Position numbers and translations under genes: made by a program
NCBI RefSeq assembly: GCF_003217495.1
Contig: NZ_QJSW01000020.1
Coordinates: 1 to 64,000 of the forward strand
Direction of reading: 5' to 3'
DNA from: Paenibacillus barcinonensis
Lineage (GTDB): Bacteria > Bacillota > Bacilli > Paenibacillales > Paenibacillaceae
Length of the DNA stretch: 64,000 nt
In this document: piece after piece, positions 16,979-25,146 of the stretch
Numbering within the stretch: position 1 is the first letter of the stretch
Layout: every line of letters begins with the position of its first letter
Notes under the pieces: generated by a model
Databases searched by the model: none
What the model was told of the DNA's origin: nothing
Seen by the model: only the letters and a program-made list of their open reading frames with translations

Positions 16979-17776
16979 CTATTGATCAAGATTGGCTCTG
17001 TCCGTCAAAACATTGACGCTCTGCTGCTTGAATCGCTTGGGTGATACCCCTGTGATCTGTTTAAACTGTCTGCAGAAATGCTCCACATTGCGGTACCCGC
17101 AGCGATCAGCGATTTCAGCTACCGAGTAAAGGTAATGCCTGAGGTATTCTTTGGCTAAACGAATGCGGCTGTGGATGACATCATCCATACACGATACACC
17201 AAAGGATTTCTTATAAATCAGCTGCAAATACCCTGGACTGATACTCATCGTTTTGGCCATGGCCGCAACCGTCCATGGGTGACCGGGATTGTTGTGAATC
17301 GCCGTCCGCAGTTTCATTAGAGGATAATGCTGCGGGCCAATATTCTCAAGAACACAGGACTCCAGCAGCTTGTTAAACAGCGTTCGAAGCAAAAAATCCA
17401 TCGAGGCTTCCTGGTAATCCTTCTTGAAAGAATGCTCTGCCACCAGTAACTGGAACAGCTTGTGACAATATTCAGGATCATCTAACGGGAATGGCTTCCC
17501 GCGCGGGAGGCGGCTTTCGGTGATATAAGGCTCATCACTATGCAAACGAATCCAATCGTTTACATACTGCTCCGCACACGCACGATAATAGATTTTCTGA
17601 TGGGGTGCATATAGAACAGCATGATGGGGCGGATATTCCTTCAGCTCACCATCTACCCAGAACTGTGCCGCCGTCTTTGTGATGACCAAAAGCCAGCAAT
17701 CATGCCCTTCGGGCACATCAAACACAAACCCACTGTGATGTACCGCATCATGCTCAACGTAAAAAATAGTATTCAT
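16979..17776 (-). CDS. AraC-family regulator divergent from GH43
   Basis: 265 residues with an N-terminal cupin-like sugar sensor (about 1-140; VLYAPHQKIYYRA) and a C-terminal AraC double HTH (about 165-258; WTVAAMAKTMSISPGYLQLIYKK and SVAEIADRCGYRNVEHFCRQFKQITGVSP cut across two helices). AAAGGTGAAG precedes the ATG. It is divergent from the GH43 gene at 17996, with 219 bp between, which holds two TTAAACG copies 17 bp apart. It is the likely activator of that enzyme in response to an oligosaccharide. Confidence 0.88.
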   Translation of the reverse strand: MNTIFYVEHDAVHHSGFVFDVPEGHDCWLLVITKTAAQFWVDGELKEYPPHHAVLYAPHQKIYYRACAEQYVNDWIRLHSDEPYITESRLPRGKPFPLDDPEYCHKLFQLLVAEHSFKKDYQEASMDFLLRTLFNKLLESCVLENIGPQHYPLMKLRTAIHNNPGHPWTVAAMAKTMSISPGYLQLIYKKSFGVSCMDDVIHSRIRLAKEYLRHYLYSVAEIADRCGYRNVEHFCRQFKQITGVSPKRFKQQSVNVLTDRANLDQ

Positions 17777-17995
17777 TGTTTGTTCTTCACCTTTACCATA
17801 CAGGCTGTGGAATTGATATGAACTTGGACACTGTTATTCCTGTTTTCTATTATACGGTTACTTCTGCTCTATATTAAACGGAAGTTTGTCTTAAACGCTC
17901 GGCAAATACATTCATTTATTTTCATCTAAACCTTTAATCAATATCTTCAATATCTTTTCAACTTCAATTTCTTTTCAATAAGGAGTGCATCTCGA

Positions 17996-19417
17996 ATGAA
18001 AAAGCAAGCGTTTAACCCTTACCTGCCAGCGTGGGAGTATGTTCCTGACGGTGAGCCTTACGTATTTAACGACAGAGTATATGTGTACGGGTCGCATGAC
18101 CGTTTTAACGGGCATGTGTTTTGCCTGAACGATTATGTATGCTGGTCTGCATCAATAGACGATCTTGGTAACTGGCGCAATGAGGGCGTCATTTATTTGA
18201 AAACAGATGATCCGCTGAACCCGGATGGCCATATGTGTCTGTACGCGCCCGATGTAACGGTAGGGCCGGACGGACGTTATTATCTATTTTATGTGCTGGA
18301 TAAAGTTCCAGTTGTTTCCGTTGCTGTGTGTGATACACCCGCTGGTAAATATGAATTCTATGGTTACGTAAAATATGAGGATGGCACCCGGCTTGGAGAA
18401 CGAGAAGGGGATGAGCCGCAGTTTGATCCCGGTGTGCTGACGGAAGGACAGCTGACTTATCTGTATACCGGCTTCTGTGCACCTGGCGATCATTCCAGAC
18501 ACGGCGCCATGGCAACCGTACTTGGACCGGACATGTTAACGATTGTGGAGGAACCCGTTTTCATCGCACCAAGTCAGCCGTACAGCGAGGGAAGTGGATT
18601 CGAAGGACATGAATTTTTTGAGGCACCTTCGATCCGCAAGAGGGGGGACCTGTACTATCTCGTTTATTCCTCGATTGTGATGCATGAATTATGCTACGCC
18701 ACCAGCACATCCCCAACGGCAGGTTTTGAATACGGGGGCGTAATTGTGAGTAACTGTGATCTCCACATCGATACTTACAAACCGGCCGATATGCCGATGT
18801 ATTACGGAGGCAACAATCACGGCAGCATTATCGAAATGAATGCAGACTGGTATATTTTCTATCACCGGCACACTAATGGAGATGCATTTAACAGGCAGGG
18901 CTGCATAGAGAAAATTTCATTTCAAGAGGACGGATCGATTCCTCAGGTGGAGATGACCTCTTGTGGCGCCAATGGAGGCGCACTTGAGGGTAAAGGACAA
19001 TATCCTGCGCACATTGCATGCAATCTGTTTACTCGTGATGATCAAACATACACCGGAGGTTTCGGTGCAGGGGCCTGGCTGGACAGTCGCTTTCCGAAAA
19101 TTACACAGGACGGCAGAGACGGTGATGAGGAGATCGGGTATATTGCCAATATGGTTGATTCAGCAACAGCAGGTTATAAATACTTCCATTGTCATGGCAT
19201 TCGCCAGGTTACACTGAGGGTAAGAGGATACTGCAGCGGAGCTTTCGAGGTGAAAACCTCATGGGACGGCCCGGTTCTGGGAACCATCCCGGTTCACTTT
19301 ACCAATGAATGGAAGGCCTACACCGCGCCAATCAACATCCCGGACGGCACACAAGCATTGTTTTTTACTTATAGAGGAAATGGCGGAGCGAGTCTTGCTT
19401 CATTTGCCTTGGAATAA
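17996..19417 (+). CDS. GH43 glycosidase with C-terminal carbohydrate-binding region
   Basis: 473 residues. The five-bladed GH43 catalytic domain occupies about 1-320; likely catalytic residues are Asp18 (VPDGEPYVF), Asp144 (FDPGVL) and Glu209 (FFEAPSI). The last 110 residues (about 365-473) resemble a CBM6-type beta-sandwich (VTLRVRGYCSGAFEVK). There is no signal peptide, so it acts on imported oligosaccharides. The family holds beta-xylosidases, alpha-L-arabinofuranosidases and galactosidases; the exact substrate is not clear. AAGGAG precedes the ATG. It is monocistronic and controlled presumably by the divergent AraC protein. Confidence 0.85.
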   Translation: MKKQAFNPYLPAWEYVPDGEPYVFNDRVYVYGSHDRFNGHVFCLNDYVCWSASIDDLGNWRNEGVIYLKTDDPLNPDGHMCLYAPDVTVGPDGRYYLFYVLDKVPVVSVAVCDTPAGKYEFYGYVKYEDGTRLGEREGDEPQFDPGVLTEGQLTYLYTGFCAPGDHSRHGAMATVLGPDMLTIVEEPVFIAPSQPYSEGSGFEGHEFFEAPSIRKRGDLYYLVYSSIVMHELCYATSTSPTAGFEYGGVIVSNCDLHIDTYKPADMPMYYGGNNHGSIIEMNADWYIFYHRHTNGDAFNRQGCIEKISFQEDGSIPQVEMTSCGANGGALEGKGQYPAHIACNLFTRDDQTYTGGFGAGAWLDSRFPKITQDGRDGDEEIGYIANMVDSATAGYKYFHCHGIRQVTLRVRGYCSGAFEVKTSWDGPVLGTIPVHFTNEWKAYTAPINIPDGTQALFFTYRGNGGASLASFALE

Positions 19418-19509
19418 GATGTTAGGCGGACTTCAAAGAATGCCTCAGGAGAAGCGGTTACACACCTTTTCCGGCATGTGATGTATGTCTGCATCATGTG
19501 GTGGGTGGA

Positions 19510-19552
19510 AAGCAGCTAGTGGAGAGTCAATCGTCCATTAGCTGCTTTTTTC
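19510..19552. terminator. Bidirectional terminator overlapping an AraC gene 3' end
   Basis: AAGCAGCTAGTGGA (19510-19523) pairs with TCCATTAGCTGCTT (19534-19547), followed by Ts. The right arm contains the stop codon and last Ser codons of the convergent AraC gene. Confidence 0.85.
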
Positions 19553-20446
19553 ATGCTCTGCCTGCTGTGAATGGCTGCGAAACTCGCTTGGTGCAATGCC
19601 CGTCCACCGCTTGAATTGACGACTGAAATGCGCATTGGTCTTATACCCCAGCATCATGGCAATATGGTCGATCGTCAGATCCGTCTGTTTAAGGAGCCGC
19701 TGTGCTTCGTTCAGAAGTGTCTCGGATAAAAATTTGCGTGGCGGCTGACCATAGACTTCACGAAAGATTCGATTCACCTGAGATGTGCTCATATTCAGCG
19801 ATTTGGCGATATCCTGAATCCATGTACGGTTATTCTCCTGAATCTCGCCATGCAGATGAATGTAGTTTACTGAATCCTCGATGTGCTCCGCGATCTGATG
19901 GGCAATGATTTCTTTTCTGGATAATGTAACGGAGGCGTGATCCGATAACTGTCCAACCAGCGAGCCAAGCAGCTCAAATACTGCAGCATGCACCTTCATC
20001 TGTTTGGAGGAGGATAATGAATCGGACAAATGCTCCGTAGACAGCTCGTATAATGCAGACAGGGAGGCCGATAATCCCGTGGCCAGATTGGAAACAGCCG
20101 GATAATAGATATCATTACAACGGTTGAGCTCCCGGCAGAAGGATGTATCATGCACACTGAAATGCACTGAAAAATAACTGAAGCCCTCTGGCCCTGCGCC
20201 TGTACAGGAATGGGTCATTCCAGGGCGGATGAACAACAGGTCACCCTTGGACTGCTTGTAAAGCTGCCCATTAACCACCATATCCATCTTCCCCTCCATC
20301 ATCCAGTGTATTTCATACATTGTGTGCTCGTGAGATGGATAAGTCCAGTTCGAATCTGCCTTTCGGGCATGCAGACCCATGAGTTGAAACGACATGCGAA
20401 CATCAGGAAGACGGCCCAGATACATCGCTTCCGCATGTTTGGTCAT
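19538..20446 (-). CDS. AraC-family regulator of the oxidative pentose operon
   Basis: 302 residues. The N-terminal cupin (about 25-110; HEHTMYEIHWMMEGKMDM, then DLLFIRPGMTHSC) binds a sugar-like ligand, and the C-terminal AraC double HTH spans about 195-292 (WIQDIAKSLNMSTSQVNRIF and IDHIAMMLGYKTNAHFSRQF). AAAGGAG precedes the ATG. It is divergent from the operon at 20609-26736, so it is the natural candidate for its control. Two TCATGA motifs over the operon's -35 region may be its site. Confidence 0.88.
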   Translation of the reverse strand: MTKHAEAMYLGRLPDVRMSFQLMGLHARKADSNWTYPSHEHTMYEIHWMMEGKMDMVVNGQLYKQSKGDLLFIRPGMTHSCTGAGPEGFSYFSVHFSVHDTSFCRELNRCNDIYYPAVSNLATGLSASLSALYELSTEHLSDSLSSSKQMKVHAAVFELLGSLVGQLSDHASVTLSRKEIIAHQIAEHIEDSVNYIHLHGEIQENNRTWIQDIAKSLNMSTSQVNRIFREVYGQPPRKFLSETLLNEAQRLLKQTDLTIDHIAMMLGYKTNAHFSRQFKRWTGIAPSEFRSHSQQAEHEKSS

Positions 20447-20540
20447 ACCAGCTCAGCTCCTTTGTCGAATAAATATAACCTTATCTTACCAGAAAAATAA
20501 TGCGTGAAAAGGGTAACTCTTCGGATGAATTAGAGCATCG

Positions 20541-20571
20541 TCATGAGACATTCATGATGCTAAGGTATAAT
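20541..20571 (+). promoter_or_regulatory. Promoter with repeated TCATGA
   Basis: TCATGA occurs at 20541-20546 and 20552-20557, 11 bp apart, directly over the place of the -35 box; TATAAT is at 20566-20571. The poor -35 fits an activator-dependent promoter for the xylonate operon. Confidence 0.45.
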
Positions 20572-20608
20572 TATCAACCCGCCAAGGGAAAACAGGGGGC
20601 ACGCTTAC

Positions 20609-21487
20609 ATGCGAATTATTCGATTTCTGGATGGAGAACAGAAGTGGCTTGCAGCCGTTACGGATGACGAACAAGCCTATCGTTTGCCACAAGCCGATTT
20701 CATCACACTAATCCATCAGTCCAGAGAGCAGGGGATATCTCCAGTACAGCTTGTTGAAAGCGCTCTTAAACCCGTGAACCGTTTGACAGAGGATTGGACA
20801 TCCCTGCATTTTATTAATCCAATTGACGCACCGGAGGTGTGGGCTGCGGGTGTGACGTATCAGCGAAGCCGGGAAGCGCGTAATTATGAAGCGACAGACG
20901 GCAAGCTGGATGCAAACACCTTTTACGATAAGGTCTACGATGCAGAACGGCCGGAAATCTTTTTCAAATCAACAGCTGCCCGGACCGTGGGTCCTAATGA
21001 AGCCGTAACACTCCGCAGCGATTCCACCTGGCAGATTCCAGAGCCCGAGCTAGGGCTGGTCATTACCGCAGATGGCAGCATTGTGGGATACATCGTTGGC
21101 AATGACATGAGCTGCCGGGACATCGAGGGTGAAAATCCGTTGTATCTGCCACAGGCCAAAATATGGCGCAGCTCCTGCGCTATTGGTCCAGCTATACGTT
21201 TGGCAGAAACGGTAGCTAATCCTTATGATCTTGACATCGTCTGCGAAATCTATCGCGATAGCAAGGTTGTGGTGAATAGTGAGGCAAGTACAAGCGAATT
21301 AAACCGGAAGCTGGATGAGCTGGTTTCCTTTTTGGCAAGAGATAATGATTTGTTTGACGGAACCGTGCTGCTGACAGGTACAAATATCGTACCGCCTAAC
21401 GATTTTACACTTCAGCCAGGAGACCGCATTGAAATTACGATCAGCGGCATCGGCACACTGGTGAATCCTGTTATTTCAAACCGATAA
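20609..21487 (+). CDS. FAH-family dehydratase, probable 2-keto-3-deoxy-D-xylonate dehydratase
   Basis: 292 residues of the fumarylacetoacetate hydrolase superfamily. EVWAAGVTYQRSREAR, the metal-site PEPELGLVI and GNDMSCRDIEGENPLYLPQAK are present and complete. In the Weimberg pathway an FAH-fold enzyme (XylX of Caulobacter) converts 2-keto-3-deoxy-xylonate to alpha-ketoglutarate semialdehyde. That role is inferred here from the next two genes, which supply the enzymes before and after this step. The alternative is a generic FAH hydrolase or decarboxylase of aromatic breakdown, which the context does not support. It is the first gene of a four-gene operon; GGGGG precedes the ATG. Confidence 0.78.
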   Translation: MRIIRFLDGEQKWLAAVTDDEQAYRLPQADFITLIHQSREQGISPVQLVESALKPVNRLTEDWTSLHFINPIDAPEVWAAGVTYQRSREARNYEATDGKLDANTFYDKVYDAERPEIFFKSTAARTVGPNEAVTLRSDSTWQIPEPELGLVITADGSIVGYIVGNDMSCRDIEGENPLYLPQAKIWRSSCAIGPAIRLAETVANPYDLDIVCEIYRDSKVVVNSEASTSELNRKLDELVSFLARDNDLFDGTVLLTGTNIVPPNDFTLQPGDRIEITISGIGTLVNPVISNR

Positions 21488-21526
21488 TCGATGAATTCGA
21501 ACAAATGAACAGGGAGGATGAGCGCA

Positions 21527-22990
21527 ATGGGTTTTCAGTTAGAGCAGACGTATAACAATTTTATTAACGGTGAATGGGTGAAGGCAGGTTCCGGCCAGAC
21601 CGAACCAAGCCTTAATCCGGCGAATCGCAACGAAATTGTAGGTTATGTTCCAGCTTCTGGTGTGGAGGACCTGAATCATGCTGTGGCAGCGGCCAAAACG
21701 GCAGCCAAAACGTGGCGCAGGTTAACTGGCGCGGAACGCGGCAATTATCTGTTTCAGGCTGCCAATGTACTCGAACGTCGGGCAGACGAGGTTGCCGAAG
21801 CGATGACAAGGGAGATGGGGAAGACCTTTCCTGAAGCCAAGGGAGAGACGATGCGCGGCGTCGCGATTCTCAGGTATTACGCAGGAGAAGGCATGCGCAA
21901 AACAGGTGATGTTATTCCGTCAACGGACAGTGAAGCTCTGATGTTCACAACCCGTGTACCGCTTGGTGTGGTAGGTGTGATTGCACCTTGGAATTTTCCG
22001 GTGGCGATCCCGATCTGGAAAACAGCGCCTGCGTTGATCTACGGCAATACCGTTGTACTCAAGCCAGCTCAGGAAACGGTGGTTACCGCAGCCATAGTAA
22101 TGGAATGCTTCAAGGAAGCGGGTCTTCCAGCAGGAGTTCTTAACCTGATATGTGGTAAAGGTTCCGTCATCGGTTCCGCGCTGGCGGAGCACCCGGATGT
22201 AAACGGAATTACATTCACAGGCTCCAATGAAGTCGGCAAACGGGTTGGTGCGGCTGCCCTCGCTCGGGGTGCCAAATACCAGCTTGAAATGGGTGGTAAA
22301 AACCCGGTAATCATTGCCGCAGACGCTAATCTCGATCTGGCTGTAGAAGGAACGATCAGCGGTGGTCTGAAATCAACAGGGCAAAAATGTACAGCGACCA
22401 GCCGCGTTATTATCGAACGAAAAATATATGATGCCTTCAAGGAAAAGCTGCTGTCACAGGTTCAGGAGATTCGTTTGGGAGACGGCATGTCTGCTGGCAG
22501 CTGGATGGGGCCGTGTGCAAGTGAAGGGCAGCTGAACACCGTGCTGAGCTACATTCAGAAAGGACAGGATGAGGGCGCAGTTCTGCTTGCCGGGGGAAAA
22601 AGACCAAATAATCCCGAGCTTGCAGAGGGCTTTTATGTAGAACCAACCGTATTTGAAGGTGTCGAATCCCATATGTCTATTGCCAGGGAAGAAATTTTTG
22701 GCCCGGTGCTGGCCTTGATGCCCGTTGACTCTATCGAGGAAGCGATAACACTCGCCAATGACAGCGATTATGGTTTAAGTGCTTCAATCTATACGCAGAA
22801 CGTTGGTTCGATGCTCTCGTTTATCCGGGATATGGATGCCGGACTTGTCAGAATTAATGCAGAAACCGCAGGAGTAGAGCTGCAGGCACCGTTTGGCGGG
22901 ATGAAAATGTCCAGCTCGCATTCCAGAGAGCAGGGACAAGCGGCTATAGAATTTTTCACCGCGATCAAAACAGTCTTCGTGAAATCATAA
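21527..22990 (+). CDS. Aldehyde dehydrogenase, probable alpha-ketoglutarate semialdehyde dehydrogenase
   Basis: 487 residues of the ALDH superfamily, similar in sequence to YcbD-type KGSA dehydrogenases. Motifs include APWNFPVAIP, the catalytic Glu in LEMGGKNP, the catalytic Cys in GQKCTATS, and EEIFGPVL. In context it would oxidise alpha-ketoglutarate semialdehyde to alpha-ketoglutarate with NAD(P), feeding the TCA cycle. The ATG at 21527 is chosen because GGGAGG ends 9 bp upstream; an ATG at 21518 touches that site. It lies 39 bp after the FAH gene and 17 bp before the dehydratase. Confidence 0.85.
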   Translation: MGFQLEQTYNNFINGEWVKAGSGQTEPSLNPANRNEIVGYVPASGVEDLNHAVAAAKTAAKTWRRLTGAERGNYLFQAANVLERRADEVAEAMTREMGKTFPEAKGETMRGVAILRYYAGEGMRKTGDVIPSTDSEALMFTTRVPLGVVGVIAPWNFPVAIPIWKTAPALIYGNTVVLKPAQETVVTAAIVMECFKEAGLPAGVLNLICGKGSVIGSALAEHPDVNGITFTGSNEVGKRVGAAALARGAKYQLEMGGKNPVIIAADANLDLAVEGTISGGLKSTGQKCTATSRVIIERKIYDAFKEKLLSQVQEIRLGDGMSAGSWMGPCASEGQLNTVLSYIQKGQDEGAVLLAGGKRPNNPELAEGFYVEPTVFEGVESHMSIAREEIFGPVLALMPVDSIEEAITLANDSDYGLSASIYTQNVGSMLSFIRDMDAGLVRINAETAGVELQAPFGGMKMSSSHSREQGQAAIEFFTAIKTVFVKS

Positions 22991-23007
22991 CCTGCGGGGA
23001 GGATATC

Positions 23008-25047
23008 ATGTACGAACAGATCCTATCAATTATGGAGGGAAAAGCAGCTGTTCTGGAGGGAAAAGCAGCTGAACAGGATGGAGCAGTGACCGAACTGAAA
23101 GGAACGGCGTCAGACCGCTACGAGATTACAGCTCATGCTCCAGGGCCCACAGGTCATCTGCCATTGACCGATGATTTGCTGCGTAATGCTCCAAGCGGTG
23201 ACTTGTTCGGCATGTCCCAGAATGTTGGCATGGGCTGGAAGCCAGGAGAATTAAACGGCAAACAGTTCCTTATCTTAAGCACACAGGGCGGTATTCGAAA
23301 TGAAGATGGCAGCCCTGCAGCTCTTGGTTATCATACGGGCCACTGGGAGGTTGGGCTGCTGATGAAGGCGGCTGCCGAAGAACTGTCCAGCCATGGCGGC
23401 ATCCCCTTTGCCGGTTATGTCAGTGACCCTTGCGACGGCAGATCACAAGGAACGACCGGTATGTTCGACTCGCTTCCGTATCGGAACGATGCGGCAATGG
23501 TTTTCCGCCGATTGATTCGATCTCTGCCCACGCGAAAAGGTGTGCTTGGTGTTGCCACCTGTGACAAGGGACTGCCCGCCATGATGCTTGCGCTGGCAGG
23601 TGTGCCGCAGCTGCCAGGAGTGATCGTTCCGGGCGGTGTTACCCTTCCGCCTACGGATGGAGAGGACGCTGGCAAAATCCAGACTATTGGTGCAAGGTAT
23701 TCGAATGGAGAGCTTTCACTGGAGATGGCATCAGAGCTGGGGTGCCGGGCTTGTGCTACACCTGGCGGGGGATGTCAGTTTCTAGGAACAGCTGCAACTG
23801 CGCAGGTTGTCGCGGAGGCTTTGGGCATGACGGTACCTCACGCCGCCTTGGCCCCTTCAGGACAGCCGATCTGGACCGAGATGGCGCGTCAATCCGCACG
23901 CGCGCTCATGCATATGGAGAAGCAGGGTATGACGATGTCTGACATTATTACCGATGCTTCCATTCGCAATGCCATGGTTGTACATGCTGCCTTCGGCGGG
24001 TCTACGAATCTGCTGCTTCATATTCCAGCGATTGCTCATGCGGCAGGTCTAACCCTGCCGGGTGTACAGGACTGGATTCAGGTCAATAAACAGGTGCCCA
24101 GACTGGTAAGCGCGCTGCCGAACGGTCCTGTCTTTTACCCGACCATTCGGGTATTTCAGGCCGGCGGTGTTCCCGAGGTCATGCTTCATCTCAGACGCCT
24201 GGGCCTGTTGGATGTCTCTGTACCGACCGTAACTGGCATGCCTTTGGATCATGTACTGGATTGGTGGGAATCGTCAGAACGTCGTCATGTCATGCGCAAG
24301 CAGCTGCAGGAGAGAGATGGCATTGATCCGGACACCGTCATTATGAGTGCAGAACTTTCGAAGCATCTCGGGATTTCCTCAACGGTGACCTTTCCAACCG
24401 GCAATATCGCTCCCGAAGGCTCGGTTATTAAATCGACCTCCATCGACCCGGATGTTCTGGATGAGCATGGGGTATATCGTCACCGGGGCACTGCAAAGGT
24501 GTTTACCACCGAACGTGCAGCCATTCGTGCCATCAAAACAGGCGGAATTCAGGCAGGAGACATTATCGTACTGCTTGGACGCGGGCCTTCAGGCACGGGC
24601 ATGGAGGAGACCTATCAGCTAACGTCTGCACTCAAACATCTGTCTTTTGGCAAATACGTCTCCCTGATTACGGATGCAAGGTTCTCGGGTGTCTCCACAG
24701 GTGCATGTATTGGTCATGTTGGTCCTGAAGCTCTGGCGGGCGGGCCAATTGGCAAGCTGCGGGATGGTGATCTGATTGACATCGTAGTGAATCGAAGCAC
24801 ACTGGATGGAAGTGTTAATTTTGTCGGAACAGTGGGCATGGAGGTAACCCCGGAGGAAGGATCGTTTATTCTGGCACAGAGATCGTTTCATCCAAATATG
24901 CGTGCAGATGAAGCGCTGCCAGATGATACACGCCTGTGGGCCGCACTTCAAGCAGTCAGCGGGGGAACCTGGAGAGGCAATGTATATGATGTCGATCGAA
25001 TTATCACCGCACTCGAAGCGGGAAAAAAAGCACTGGGTTGGCACTAA
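23008..25047 (+). CDS. yjhG: D-xylonate dehydratase, YjhG/YagF type
   Basis: 679 residues of the IlvD/Edd iron-sulfur dehydratase family. Long stretches recall E. coli YjhG/YagF (DPCDGRSQGTTGMFDSLPYR, then AFGGSTNLLLHIPAIAHAAG). Cluster cysteines lie in SDPCDGR, ATCDKGLP and GGGCQFLG. It would dehydrate D-xylonate to 2-keto-3-deoxy-xylonate. The N-terminus carries an extra duplicated EGKAA block (16-bp DNA units at 23034-23049 and 23055-23070, period 21 bp) not needed for the fold. GGGGAGG precedes the ATG. L-arabinonate or another aldonate is a possible alternative substrate. Confidence 0.87.
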   Translation: MYEQILSIMEGKAAVLEGKAAEQDGAVTELKGTASDRYEITAHAPGPTGHLPLTDDLLRNAPSGDLFGMSQNVGMGWKPGELNGKQFLILSTQGGIRNEDGSPAALGYHTGHWEVGLLMKAAAEELSSHGGIPFAGYVSDPCDGRSQGTTGMFDSLPYRNDAAMVFRRLIRSLPTRKGVLGVATCDKGLPAMMLALAGVPQLPGVIVPGGVTLPPTDGEDAGKIQTIGARYSNGELSLEMASELGCRACATPGGGCQFLGTAATAQVVAEALGMTVPHAALAPSGQPIWTEMARQSARALMHMEKQGMTMSDIITDASIRNAMVVHAAFGGSTNLLLHIPAIAHAAGLTLPGVQDWIQVNKQVPRLVSALPNGPVFYPTIRVFQAGGVPEVMLHLRRLGLLDVSVPTVTGMPLDHVLDWWESSERRHVMRKQLQERDGIDPDTVIMSAELSKHLGISSTVTFPTGNIAPEGSVIKSTSIDPDVLDEHGVYRHRGTAKVFTTERAAIRAIKTGGIQAGDIIVLLGRGPSGTGMEETYQLTSALKHLSFGKYVSLITDARFSGVSTGACIGHVGPEALAGGPIGKLRDGDLIDIVVNRSTLDGSVNFVGTVGMEVTPEEGSFILAQRSFHPNMRADEALPDDTRLWAALQAVSGGTWRGNVYDVDRIITALEAGKKALGWH

Positions 25048-25146
25048 ACCAACAGGACCTGGATAAACAAAGTCACTCTGGCATCGGTGCTCTGGCCTGT
25101 ATATTATTTTGGAACAGATATTACTCATGTACCGGAGGTTTCTTCA

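Noticed and set aside
17874..17897. Two TTAAACG copies before the GH43 gene as an AraC site
   Set aside because: Seven bases at a 17-bp distance in AT-rich DNA are too little to call a site; it is only mentioned with the regulator.
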